A DNA stretch of 64,000 nt. It comes from Enterobacteriaceae bacterium UBA7338 (lineage in GTDB: Bacteria; Pseudomonadota; Gammaproteobacteria; Enterobacterales; Enterobacteriaceae). Position numbers and translations under genes: made by a program. The stretch lies in contig DKPJ01000006.1 in the NCBI GenBank assembly GCA_002480085.1, forward strand, positions 313,451-377,450, written 5' to 3'. This document shows, in pieces, positions 1-7,652 of this stretch. Below the pieces are notes generated by a model that saw only the letters and a program-made list of their open reading frames with translations, was not told the DNA's origin and searched no databases. Every line of letters begins with the position of its first letter. The stretch's first letter is position 1.

Positions 1-333
1 GGCAACGTAGTTTTTGGTGATCGGAGAGTAGCTCAGCAACTCGTCAGGCTTAATGGTGACGGTCTCATCCAGCGAGCCAGAGATCTTATGCAGACGATCG
101 AGCAGCGCGGCGCAGGCAAGAACCTTAAAAGTGCTGGTTAAGGGGAAACGTTCATTCTGACGGTAGCCAAAAATCGGCTGGCCCTCGGCGTTGACGATGG
201 CCATGCCAATTTTACCCGGCAGGCGCGCCTCCTCCTGTTTCAGGAAGGCCTGTAGCCCGTCGGTATGGATTGCCTGAGCCTGCTGGCACAGGGCGCAAAG
301 AAGAATCAGTACCCCGCCGATAGTGCGTTTCAC
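1..333 (-). CDS. class A beta-lactamase, N-terminal part (runs off the window)
   Basis: Secreted serine beta-lactamase that would hydrolyse penicillin-type drugs in the periplasm. The reading frame starts at GTG 333 with an AAAGGAA ribosome site about 8 bases upstream and is open to base 1, giving the first 111 residues. It begins with a signal peptide (hydrophobic core about residues 5-15, likely cut after AQA near 21). The active-site serine motif STFK lies at 67-70 within RFPLTSTFKVLACAALL, and a YSP segment near 105 matches the class A SxN-proximal region; the SDN and KTG motifs lie outside. The TSTFK context recalls CARB/PSE-type enzymes more than TEM or KPC, but the exact subgroup cannot be fixed. 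An activator of the MarA/RamA type starts divergently in order just upstream on the same strand. Confidence 0.85.
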   Translation of the reverse strand, partial: MKRTIGGVLILLCALCQQAQAIHTDGLQAFLKQEEARLPGKIGMAIVNAEGQPIFGYRQNERFPLTSTFKVLACAALLDRLHKISGSLDETVTIKPDELLSYSPITKNYVA

Positions 334-350
334 ATCAGAATTCCTTTCCG

Positions 351-707
351 CTACCCGTCATGCCATGACATTAGCATACTTCGCCTCACGTTACGGTAGC
401 GCGACGGCGGGATCTGATAGCGCTTTGAAAAGACGCGGGTAAACGACTGCTGAGAGTCAAAACCGTATTTGCAGGAGATAGTAATAATGCTCTCCTCGGT
501 CTCGACTAAATCCTTTGCCGCCTGGTTGAGTTTCCTCTCGCGAATATACTGCGCCAGACTAATGTGCATCACCTGGGAAAAAACCCGCTGAAGATGCCAT
601 TTGGAATAACCCGCACGAGCGGCGACCTCTTCGATTCTCAGCGGCTTATGCAGGTTATGCTCTATCCAGCTGGCAATATCCTCAATGATATTTTCTGTTT
701 TTACCAT
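351..707 (-). CDS. MarA/SoxS/RamA-type AraC-family activator
   Basis: Small DNA-binding transcription activator of 118 residues, the size of MarA, SoxS and RamA, consisting only of the two helix-turn-helix AraC domain with no sensor domain. Diagnostic blocks are visible: AGYSKWHLQRVF (first recognition helix, near 32-43), the linker YIRERKL and the second HTH region CKYGFDSQQSFTRVFSKRY followed by PPSRYR. These match the residues that bind mar/sox/rob boxes. Family members raise efflux and lower porin expression, and here the gene sits directly upstream of a beta-lactamase on the same strand (17 bases apart), so it could co-transcribe with it. It is not clearly RamA, RarA or SoxS by sequence, so no symbol is given. 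Confidence 0.85.
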   Translation of the reverse strand: MVKTENIIEDIASWIEHNLHKPLRIEEVAARAGYSKWHLQRVFSQVMHISLAQYIRERKLNQAAKDLVETEESIITISCKYGFDSQQSFTRVFSKRYQIPPSRYRNVRRSMLMSWHDG

Positions 708-764
708 AAATTAACGTTCCGGTTAAGTTGCCAGCGGATAAAGGTTTTTAATTGCGCACATGGC

Positions 765-1016
765 TCAGCGGTATATTTCCGCAACGCCATGCATCCGATT
801 GTCACCAGAGGTCGATATAATTTTATAGGAGGTCGCGCCTTTCTCACTGGCCTCATGAGATAACGCCTCTGACAGATCGTCCAGAGAGTAGGCATTACTT
901 GCGGAGACGACGCCTATTTTCTCTTTACCCTTTGAATCTACAACCGGTTCAGCGGCAATGGCTGCGTTATATGAACCAAACCCCATCAGCAATGCTGCGA
1001 GCATTAATTTTTTCAT
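765..1016 (-). CDS. DUF1471 (YhcN/BhsA family) periplasmic stress peptide
   Basis: An 83-residue secreted protein of the YdgH/BhsA/McbA/YhcN group. It has a cleavable signal peptide ending near AIA-AEP (residue 22) and a single DUF1471 domain with the typical line GVVSASNAYSLDDLSEALSHEASEKGATSYKI in parts, ending in the family pattern of a conserved MHGVAEIYR tail. Family members in E. coli are induced by peroxide, acid, metal or chlorine stress and affect surface permeability. About 100 bases upstream of its ATG lies the palindrome at 1115-1128, the same motif found before the two-component system at 5.8 kb, which suggests control by that system. Exact orthologue not determined. Confidence 0.85.
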   Translation of the reverse strand: MKKLMLAALLMGFGSYNAAIAAEPVVDSKGKEKIGVVSASNAYSLDDLSEALSHEASEKGATSYKIISTSGDNRMHGVAEIYR

Positions 1017-1114
1017 AGCGATAGCCTCGTTAAAAATAAATGTTCATCGATAATGAGATACTGCCCTCAGGTATGAATATAGGCGGTGCGCCTGTCGGAA
1101 AACTGACGGTTATC

Positions 1115-1128
1115 TGACATCCCTGTCA
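1115..1128. promoter_or_regulatory. palindrome TGACATCCCTGTCA, putative response-regulator box 1
   Basis: A perfect inverted repeat TGACA-N4-TGTCA that sits about 100 bases before the DUF1471 gene. The same pattern occurs at 3645-3658 and 5891-5904. It resembles the core of the CusR/HprR box (TGACAA-NN-TTGTCA). Assignment to the local regulator is inference. Confidence 0.6.
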
Positions 1129-1215
1129 GAATAGCGAGGCTTTACCTAACTTTATTTAACTATGATAATTTTACAGACAATATCTTTCAAAAATTATTAA
1201 AAGTTAGAATAACTA

Positions 1216-2205
1216 TTAGCGGCCTACGCGGGCCTGATGCGCAGCGGAGTAACGCTCGCCGACTATTTTAACCGTCTCAAGCACCTGATTAATTTTCTGC
1301 AAATCGTTTTGCGAAAGAATGATTTCCGCTGCGCCCAGGTTCTCCTCCAGACGATGCAGCTTGGTGGTGCCAGGAATTGGTGCAATCCATGGCTTTTGTG
1401 CCAGCAGCCACGCCAGAGCGATCTGCGCAGGCGTTACGCCCTTCTCCGCAGCTAGCGCGGTCAACAGATCGACCAGCTTTTCATTGGCCGCCAGCGCCTC
1501 GGCGGCAAAACGCGGCACGCTGCGGCGGAAGTCATCCTCGCCAAAGGTCGTATTCGCCTTAATCGCCCCCGTTAAGAAGCCTTTGCCCAGCGGGCTGAAC
1601 GGCACAAAGCCAATACCTAACTCTTCCAGCAGCGGCAAAATCTCCTGCTTTGGTTCGCGCCACCACAGGGAGTATTCGCTTTGCAACGCAGCAACCGGCT
1701 GCACCGCATGGGCACGGCGAATAGTCTGCGCGCCTGCTTCGGACAGGCCGAAGTGCTTAACCTTGCCCTCTGCAATCAGGTCTTTTACCGTTCCGGCAAC
1801 GTCTTCAATAGGCACTTCAGGATCGACTCGGTGCTGGTAGAGCAGATCGATAACGTCGGTTTTCAGCCTGCGCAGCGAACCCTCTACCGCTTCACGGATA
1901 TGCTCTGGACGGCTGTTTAAAATCTGCTGCTTATTGTCATCGCCAAAGGTAAAGCCAAACTTGGTGGCGATAACGACCCGATCGCGATACGGCTTTAAAG
2001 CCTCCCCAACGACCTCTTCGTTCAGATAGGGGCCGTAAACTTCGGCGGTATCGAAAAAGGTTACGCCACGCTCAACGGCAGCGCGGATTAACTCTATCGC
2101 CTGGCGGGTATCGGTTGCCGGACCGTAGCCGTGGCTCAGGCCCATACAGCCCAGGCCCAGGGCCGATACCTCAAGCCCGGATTGGCCAAGATAACGTTTC
2201 TGCAT
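1216..2205 (-). CDS. aldo/keto reductase, NADPH-dependent
   Basis: Cytosolic oxidoreductase of about 329 residues with the (beta/alpha)8 fold of the AKR superfamily (YakC/AKR13-like group). The start MQKRYLGQSGLEVSALGLGCMGLSHGYG is typical; FFDTAEVYG carries the catalytic Asp and Tyr, ATKFGF the Lys, and LLYQHRVD the His. The C-terminal part IPGTTKLHRLEENL is the NADP-binding segment. Two in-frame ATGs exist; the one at 2205 is preferred because a GAGG ribosome site lies 9 bases before it, while the ATG at 2220 has none. It stands between the secreted cupin/CMD pair and the DUF1471 gene, all on one strand, and such reductases often accompany CMD/cupin genes in stress clusters. Substrate unknown, probably an aldehyde or ketone. 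Confidence 0.88.
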   Translation of the reverse strand: MQKRYLGQSGLEVSALGLGCMGLSHGYGPATDTRQAIELIRAAVERGVTFFDTAEVYGPYLNEEVVGEALKPYRDRVVIATKFGFTFGDDNKQQILNSRPEHIREAVEGSLRRLKTDVIDLLYQHRVDPEVPIEDVAGTVKDLIAEGKVKHFGLSEAGAQTIRRAHAVQPVAALQSEYSLWWREPKQEILPLLEELGIGFVPFSPLGKGFLTGAIKANTTFGEDDFRRSVPRFAAEALAANEKLVDLLTALAAEKGVTPAQIALAWLLAQKPWIAPIPGTTKLHRLEENLGAAEIILSQNDLQKINQVLETVKIVGERYSAAHQARVGR

Positions 2206-2365
2206 TACGTCGTACCTCATCGGTTTATCGTTAAAAATTTGCTGGTGGGATCGCGTAAGGAGAAAATTGCCTGACGTTATCCCCCTGCTGATGTGCCAAA
2301 AGCATAACGCAGAGGAATTTATCTGATTAGAGCCGAGATATGCTTGAGCTAATTAGTCTGGCTCA

Positions 2366-3115
2366 TTAATGCTGCTCCAGCGCTCTTTCAACGCGCGCGG
2401 CGGCATCGGCATCGCCGTTGCTACGCAGCTTCTGGGCGACCTGGCGCAGCTGTCCGCCGCTCAGGCCTACCCGCTGGCTGGCTTTGACGTGGGCCAGCAG
2501 CTGAGACTCCACGCCCGGCATAGCGGCTAACGCACCGACGGTAGCCAGCTCGCGGCTCTGCCAGTCCAGGTTGTCGCGGGCAAAGATATCGCCGAAGAGG
2601 TGGGTTTGCAGGAACTGGTTGATGACCGGAGCAAAATCAAACAGCGGTCCCTGCACCGGCGCGCCGGATATAGTGGTTTGGTTGGCCGTGCCTACGCGCC
2701 GAAGCTCATCGCCAACGGGAACGGGGGCGGCAGGCTCTTTACCCTGCACGTCGTTGATGCCGCGTGCTTTACGTGCCTCGACCACCTTCATTAGCTCCCC
2801 CAGCGCATTGAGGCTGCGGGGAAAGCCGGTGTAGGCATAGAGCTGAACAAGGATCTCTTTGCTCTCGTTTACCGTCAGGCCAGCATCCAGCCCCTGGTTA
2901 AGGGCGGCGTTGAGCTTCTCCATGTTGCCAACCGCCATAGACGCCGCAATCAAAGGGATGGCCTGCTGGCGTGCGGTGAGCGTATCGGTGGTAGTATGTT
3001 GTTCCTGCATTTCTGATGCTCCTGAAGTTACGGGGGCGGCAGCCGATACCTGACTGGTGCTGAACATCAGCAAAGCCGCTGCCGCAAGGGTTTTAACGTG
3101 CGTGGTATTGTTCAT
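2366..3115 (-). CDS. secreted double carboxymuconolactone decarboxylase (CMD) domain protein
   Basis: A 249-residue exported protein with a signal peptide cut near SAA (residue 26). It carries two CMD/AhpD-fold units, one about residues 45-115 (LNQGLDAGLTVNESKEILVQLYAYTGFPRSLNAL in parts) and one about 165-240 (RELATVGALAAMPGVESQLLAHVKASQRVGLS in parts). Neither has the CxxC pair of peroxidase-active AhpD, so a lactone or quinone-type activity, or binding, is more likely than disulfide peroxidase chemistry. Its ATG overlaps the end of the cupin gene by 23 bases and has a GGAGAAGG ribosome site, so the two form an operon. Function in this setting is not established. Confidence 0.85.
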   Translation of the reverse strand: MNNTTHVKTLAAAALLMFSTSQVSAAAPVTSGASEMQEQHTTTDTLTARQQAIPLIAASMAVGNMEKLNAALNQGLDAGLTVNESKEILVQLYAYTGFPRSLNALGELMKVVEARKARGINDVQGKEPAAPVPVGDELRRVGTANQTTISGAPVQGPLFDFAPVINQFLQTHLFGDIFARDNLDWQSRELATVGALAAMPGVESQLLAHVKASQRVGLSGGQLRQVAQKLRSNGDADAAARVERALEQH

Positions 3116-3572
3116 CCGTTACCTTCTCCATCCAGTCAGCCGCTTTACCCTCTACCATTCCGGTCAACGCGAGATGCGTCATGGCGCTATCCGGCGCAGC
3201 GCCGTGCCAGTGTTTAACCCCTGGCGGACAGGAGACTACATCACCGGTTTTAATCACCTGCACCGGCTGGCCCTCCTGCTGCGTTAACCCCGTACCGGAG
3301 GTGACAACCAGCCGCTGCCCTGCCGGATGGGTATGCCAGGCCGAGCGCGCGCCGGGTTCAAAGGTGACATATGCACCCGATACGCCGATGTCCCTATCCG
3401 CTGCAAATAGCGGTTCGATGCGGGCCTGACCAGTGAAGTTCTCCGCCGGGCCGGGAACCGACTTTTGACTGCCGGCAGGTGTGATATGGACCAAAGTGTC
3501 CTGCTGCTGGGCAACAGACGAGAAGGCAACAAGAGGCAGTAACAGCCCGAGACAGCTGAGTTTTTTAATCAT
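3093..3572 (-). CDS. secreted cupin-domain protein
   Basis: A 159-residue exported beta-barrel protein. The signal peptide spans roughly residues 1-21 (hydrophobic run LGLLLPLVAFSSVA). The cupin metal site is readable: GARSAWHTHPAGQ (two His) in motif 1 and GDVVSCPPGVKHWHGAAP in motif 2, so a divalent metal is probably bound. Proteins of this type (often labelled cupin, quercetinase-like) recur next to CMD proteins. It is the first gene of a two-gene operon with the CMD gene; the palindrome at 3645-3658 lies about 75 bases upstream of its ATG. Substrate unknown. Confidence 0.87.
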   Translation of the reverse strand: MIKKLSCLGLLLPLVAFSSVAQQQDTLVHITPAGSQKSVPGPAENFTGQARIEPLFAADRDIGVSGAYVTFEPGARSAWHTHPAGQRLVVTSGTGLTQQEGQPVQVIKTGDVVSCPPGVKHWHGAAPDSAMTHLALTGMVEGKAADWMEKVTDEQYHAR

Positions 3573-3627
3573 GCAGTGCGTCCTTTGGGTTAAAAGTCAC
3601 TGTGATTCTGGCAAAGAGACAATGTCG

Positions 3628-5100
3628 TCAGGCTGACGAGCGCCTGACAATCTTGTCAGTTAATGCCTCTAGCGCTCTCTCCGGCGTGGCCTCTGTGGAC
3701 GGAGTCTTTTCCTGGTAAGGATCATCGGTAGCGACTGCAAACGTCAGGCCAAAGGTGTTTACTCCGCCTTCACTGCGCGCAAAGGCCTCCCCACGGTGCA
3801 TGATGGCTACCGCACGAACGATTGCCAGGCCCAGGCCATGGTGGGTATCGCTTTTGGCGCGAGAGGAGTCCACCCGGTAGAAGCGTTCGAACAAACGCTC
3901 TAAATGCTCCGGCGCAATAGGATCGCCGGGGTTAGAGACGGCGACGCAGGCCTGCTTTTCGCTTTCGCTTAGCCTGACGATCACCGTGCTCTGGGGCGGA
4001 GAGTGTCTTGCGCCGTTCTCCAGAAGATTTGCCAGCGAGCGATGGAACAGCCGTCGATCAATGTGGGCGATGACATCACCATCAACCTGCAATGAGAGCT
4101 GCTTTTCAGCGAAAGAGGGTTCGACGTATTCGGCCGTTTTCAGCGTCTCCTCACGCAGGGAGACCTGGGTCAGCTGGGAGGCGTGCTCGCCCGCGTGAGC
4201 GTGGGAGAGGAACAGCATGTCATTAACGATAGAGGTCATCCGCTCCAGCTCCTCCAGATTAGAGCCGAGCAGCTCCTCAAGCTCCTCCAGCGAACGTCTG
4301 CGGGATAGCCCAAGTTGGGTCTGGCCGATCAGATTGGTAAGCGGCGTGCGCAGCTCATGGGCCACGTCGGCGTTAAAGCTCTCAAGCTGCCGCCAGGCCA
4401 CCTCCTGACGCTCCAGCACGCCGTTGAAGGATGACGCCAGCTGCCGCAGCTCCTCCGGCAGCGCCTCTGCATCCAGCCGCTGCCCGTGATCGCCGGGTGC
4501 AAGGTGCTGAGCCTGATGGCTGAGCGCGCCCACCGGGCGCAGACCTACCCTTGCCACAGCGAAGCCCAGCAGCGCCACGATAGGTACCCCCAGAACGATG
4601 ATGATAATCAGCGTGCGGGTGAACGCCTCCAGCGTCCCCATGTAGGGAGTCGAGTCGATGGCCACTACATAGCGCAGATCGGGACGCTCGCCCCTGGCGG
4701 GGATTGTTTTTACCAGCACGAACAGCGAGCAGGCGTCGCCGGTTGCGCCCGGCACCTGATTAACGCCCTCCTTCAGCGAGGCCCAGCTTACGCCCACCGG
4801 TGGCGCGCCGCCCAGGCCAAAACGCGCATCGTTACTGACGATCCAGTAGCGAACCCGCTCACCCTCCGAGCTGGCCAGATCGGTAAACTTGTTCGCCAGC
4901 ACCGGCCAGCTCTCCGCCGACGTGCGGGACGCAATCCAGGGCCGCATCAGGGATTCACGAAAAAGCAGCTCGTTGTGCATCTGTTTTTGCAGAGACTCGT
5001 GCAGCGAGCTTCTCAGCACAATGCCAAATACCGCTACGATGAGTAAGGCACTCATGGCGAACATCAGCGCCAGATGGCTGGAGATAGCGCGTTTAAACAT
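3628..5100 (-). CDS. sensor histidine kinase, CusS/HprS/IrlS family
   Basis: Inner-membrane sensor kinase of 490 residues. One membrane helix near residues 14-32, a periplasmic sensor region to about 165, a second helix about 168-190, then HAMP, the phospho-acceptor motif FNADVAHELRTPL and the ATP-binding N, G1 and G2 boxes (LLENGARHSP, ...GLGLAIVRAV). The family is the heavy-metal/oxidant sensor type. The periplasmic part has only one Cys (GDACSLF) and no Met/His-rich copper loop, so copper sensing is not obvious; HprS-like oxidant sensing is an alternative. ATG 5100 is preferred to the GTG at 5109 since GAGGGTG sits 6-8 bases before it. Follows the response regulator by 27 bases in one operon. 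Confidence 0.9.
   Translation of the reverse strand: MFKRAISSHLALMFAMSALLIVAVFGIVLRSSLHESLQKQMHNELLFRESLMRPWIASRTSAESWPVLANKFTDLASSEGERVRYWIVSNDARFGLGGAPPVGVSWASLKEGVNQVPGATGDACSLFVLVKTIPARGERPDLRYVVAIDSTPYMGTLEAFTRTLIIIIVLGVPIVALLGFAVARVGLRPVGALSHQAQHLAPGDHGQRLDAEALPEELRQLASSFNGVLERQEVAWRQLESFNADVAHELRTPLTNLIGQTQLGLSRRRSLEELEELLGSNLEELERMTSIVNDMLFLSHAHAGEHASQLTQVSLREETLKTAEYVEPSFAEKQLSLQVDGDVIAHIDRRLFHRSLANLLENGARHSPPQSTVIVRLSESEKQACVAVSNPGDPIAPEHLERLFERFYRVDSSRAKSDTHHGLGLAIVRAVAIMHRGEAFARSEGGVNTFGLTFAVATDDPYQEKTPSTEATPERALEALTDKIVRRSSA
3645..3658. promoter_or_regulatory. palindrome TGACAATCTTGTCA, putative response-regulator box 2
   Basis: Perfect 6+2+6 inverted repeat, identical in layout to the CusR/HprR-type box TGACAA-NN-TTGTCA. 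It overlaps the last codons of the histidine kinase gene and lies upstream of the cupin/CMD operon, where a promoter for that operon would be expected. A second 15-base palindrome (TCGTCAG-G-CTGACGA, 3625-3639) touches the kinase stop codon. Confidence 0.65.
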
Positions 5101-5127
5101 GCTTTTCACCCTCGCTTAAGGAGGAAA

Positions 5128-5805
5128 TCAGGAGCGAATCTCAAGGACATAGCCCATCCCGCGCACGGTATGCAGCAGCTTGACCTCAAACGGCATATCG
5201 ATCTTGGCGCGCAGGCGCTTAATTGCGACCTCGACAACGTTGGCGTCGCTGTCAAAATTCATATCCCACACCTGCTCGGCAATCATCATTTTTGACAGGA
5301 TCTCCCCCTGGTGACGGGCCAGCAGGCTGAGCAGAGAGAACTCTTTCGCGGTCAGCTCCAGACGGAGTCCGGCGCGGAATACCCGGCGGGCCAGCAGATC
5401 GAGGTGCAGGTCGTGAATGTGGATCTGGGTAATATCCACGCCCTCCGTTGAACGGCGGCGCACCAGTGCTTGAATGCGGGCCACCAGCTCAATCAATGAA
5501 AAAGGTTTGGGGAGATAGTCATCCGCGCCAAGACGCAGCCCTTTCACGCGCTCATCAACCGAGCCGCGCGCCGAGAGCATCAGCACCGGCGTCTGCTTAC
5601 TGGCCCGCAGCCCCTCCAGCACCCGGTAGCCATCCATTCCGGGCAGCATGACGTCAAGGATGATGGCGTCATAGTCATACTCCAGGGCGTAGTGCAGGCC
5701 CTCGGCACCGTTGGCGGAGACATCGACGGTAAAGCCCGACTCTCCCAGCGCGCGGCTGAGGTAGGTCGATGTCTTCTCTTCATCTTCAACCAGCAGCAGT
5801 CGCAT
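5128..5805 (-). CDS. OmpR-family response regulator, CusR/HprR/CopR type
   Basis: A 225-residue DNA-binding regulator. The receiver domain has the acidic pair VEDEE near residues 7-10, the phosphorylated Asp in IILDVMLPG (about 51), Thr/Ser in LMLSA and the conserved Lys in LPKPF (about 102). The C-terminal winged helix (about 130-225) ends KLLHTVRGMGYVLE, standard for the CusR/IrlR group. It is the first gene of the regulator-kinase operon. A TGACA-N4-TGTCA palindrome at 5891-5904, about 90 bases upstream, fits self-regulation; two further copies stand before neighbouring stress genes. Confidence 0.93.
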   Translation of the reverse strand: MRLLLVEDEEKTSTYLSRALGESGFTVDVSANGAEGLHYALEYDYDAIILDVMLPGMDGYRVLEGLRASKQTPVLMLSARGSVDERVKGLRLGADDYLPKPFSLIELVARIQALVRRRSTEGVDITQIHIHDLHLDLLARRVFRAGLRLELTAKEFSLLSLLARHQGEILSKMMIAEQVWDMNFDSDANVVEVAIKRLRAKIDMPFEVKLLHTVRGMGYVLEIRS

Positions 5806-5890
5806 ACGCAGTGCCCTTTTTCGTTTTGCCGGTGCGCGGCATGATGAGCCATCTTACGTCAGCGCGACCAACGGCTGGCTGACAGCCTCC

Positions 5891-5904
5891 TGACATTTCT
5901 GTCA
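5891..5904. promoter_or_regulatory. palindrome TGACATTTCTGTCA, putative response-regulator box 3
   Basis: Perfect TGACA-N4-TGTCA repeat, overlapping a longer symmetric element ACATTTC-tgtca-GAAATGT (5893-5911). It is upstream of the response regulator gene, where an autoregulatory box of a CusR/HprR-type system is usual. Confidence 0.65.
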
Positions 5905-6009
5905 GAAATGTTAGCGGATCCCACTCGTTTGAAAATGGCGCAAAGAAGCATGACCTTATGAATAACGTTCATGAGTTACTCAGGATGTTCTTATGATCTA
6001 CCTACAAAG

Positions 6010-6025
6010 TGTGACTCCGATCACA
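6010..6025. promoter_or_regulatory. CRP (cAMP receptor protein) site
   Basis: TGTGA-ctccga-TCACA matches the CRP consensus TGTGA-N6-TCACA in all ten core positions, with A/T-rich flanks. It lies about 240 bases before the ExuT-like gene, so catabolite control of that transporter is likely. The distance suggests a long leader or a promoter near 6060. Confidence 0.75.
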
Positions 6026-6263
6026 TATCAAAACCCCTTCGGCACGACTTGCCACCTAAATTGAGTTAGATCACGAAAAATAGTGAAACGCCGGTTCATC
6101 ATTATTTAAAAATGTGAGCCAGATAACACATAACAGCCCAAAACCGGGCAATAACCGTTTCCGACGTTCTGCGTAGCGCCGCTTTCCTCTCTATCTCTAT
6201 TCGATTCTTTACCTGCTGCCTTGCAGCGGTCGGCCAGTCTATTGCTTTAAAAAAGGGGTATGT

Positions 6264-7532
6264 ATGCGCAAAACAGGTCATATGCGCTGGTTTATGGTTT
6301 CGCTGGTGACGCTCGGTACCATTCTTTGCTATCTAACCAGAAACACCATCTCGGCGGCGGCACCAACGCTGCAAACCGATCTGCACATCACTACGCAGCA
6401 ATACTCCTGGATTATTGCTACCTTCTCGGCCTGCTACACCATCGCTCAGCCAATTGCAGGCTATATCCTCGATTCGCTCGGGACAAAAATGGGCTACACC
6501 CTCTTCGGCCTGCTGTGGGGCGTGTTCTGCATCGGCGCATCGTTCTCTACCAGCTGGACAGGTCTGGCGTTCTTCCGCGGCCTCGGCGGTTTTGCCGAAA
6601 GCGCAATGATCCCCGCCGGGCTGAAGGCGGTGACCGAGTGGTTCCCGGATCGCGAGCGTTCGGTGGCGGTGGGCTACTTTAACGTCGGCTCCTCTATCGG
6701 CGCGGTGATTGCGCCCCCGCTGGTGGCATGGGCGATCTTTATGCGCGACTGGCGGCTGGCCTTTATCATCGTCGGCGTCTCCAGCGTGTTGTGGGCCGCG
6801 GGCTGGTACTTCACCTATAACCGCCCGGCGAAAACGAAATCGCTCTCCAAAGAGGAGTATCTCTACATCACCGGCGGACAGCCGGAGAAAGAACACGTGG
6901 AGAAGGTGCGGATTGGCCGCCTGCTAAAGCAGCGTAAATTCTGGGGCATCGCGCTGCCGCGCTTTCTGGCCGAACCGGCATGGGGTACCTTCAACGCCTG
7001 GATCCCGCTGTTTATGGTGCATACCTACGGCTTTAGCCTGAAAGATATCGCCATGTTTGCCTGGATCCCGATGCTGTTTGCCGACGTGGGCTGCATCGTG
7101 GGTGGCTATCTGCCGGGAATGTTCCAGAAACTGTTTGGCGTTAACATTATCGTTTCCCGCAAGCTGGTGGTTACCATGGGGGCGGCGCTGATGATCCTGC
7201 CCGGCATGGTGGGACTGTTCGGCAGCCCGATGGTGGCGATTGGCCTGCTGTGCGTCGGCGGGTTTGCCCACCAGTCCCTCTCCGGGGCGCTAATCACCCT
7301 CTCCTCCGATATGTTTGATTCCGGCGAGGTAGCCACCGCCAACGGCTTTACCGGCATGGCGGCGTGGACGGCGAGCACCCTGTTTGCGCTGGTAGTGGGC
7401 GCGTTGGCCGATACCGTCGGTTTTAGCCCGCTGTTCGCCGTGCTCTCCGGCTTCGACGTGGTCGGCGCCATTCTGCTGTGGATGCTGCTTAAAACCCCGG
7501 TTGAGACCCTGATTACGCAAGAAACGTTCTGA
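6264..7532 (+). CDS. ExuT-like hexuronate:H+ symporter (MFS, ACS family)
   Basis: Inner-membrane carrier of 422 residues with 12 predicted helices. It matches ExuT of E. coli closely along its length: LVTLGTILCYLTRN, PAGLKAVTEWFPDRERS, VGYFNVGSSIGA, QFWGIALPRFLAEPAWGTFNAWIPLF (here KFWGIALPRF...) and SSDMFDSGEVATANG. ExuT takes up galacturonate and glucuronate. Unlike E. coli exuT it is not beside exuR or uxaCA; it stands alone, behind a CRP site, and is followed by an unrelated gene. It may therefore be a paralogue with a different sugar-acid preference. Start ATG 6264 has AAAAGGGG upstream (6252-6258). Confidence 0.88.
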   Translation: MRKTGHMRWFMVSLVTLGTILCYLTRNTISAAAPTLQTDLHITTQQYSWIIATFSACYTIAQPIAGYILDSLGTKMGYTLFGLLWGVFCIGASFSTSWTGLAFFRGLGGFAESAMIPAGLKAVTEWFPDRERSVAVGYFNVGSSIGAVIAPPLVAWAIFMRDWRLAFIIVGVSSVLWAAGWYFTYNRPAKTKSLSKEEYLYITGGQPEKEHVEKVRIGRLLKQRKFWGIALPRFLAEPAWGTFNAWIPLFMVHTYGFSLKDIAMFAWIPMLFADVGCIVGGYLPGMFQKLFGVNIIVSRKLVVTMGAALMILPGMVGLFGSPMVAIGLLCVGGFAHQSLSGALITLSSDMFDSGEVATANGFTGMAAWTASTLFALVVGALADTVGFSPLFAVLSGFDVVGAILLWMLLKTPVETLITQETF

Positions 7533-7652
7533 CTAAAAATGCGCCACCGGCAACCGTAGGTGGTGCGTCTCAAAAACCATTTAATTAGTGTACATTCCCA
7601 TTCGTTGCTATAAGTATCGTTGTTCGTTATTACATCGACAAAGGATGACAAG

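Larger units (their letters stand above)
5806..6263. other. divergent regulatory region, no gene seen
   Basis: A 458-base gap between the divergently read regulator operon (left) and the ExuT-like transporter (right). It holds the palindrome at 5891-5904, a near-perfect CRP site at 6010-6025, a weaker CRP-like site (TGTGA-N6-TAACA, 6113-6128) and AT-rich runs. No ExuR/UxuR operator was recognised and no open frame with a ribosome site was found. Confidence 0.7.
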
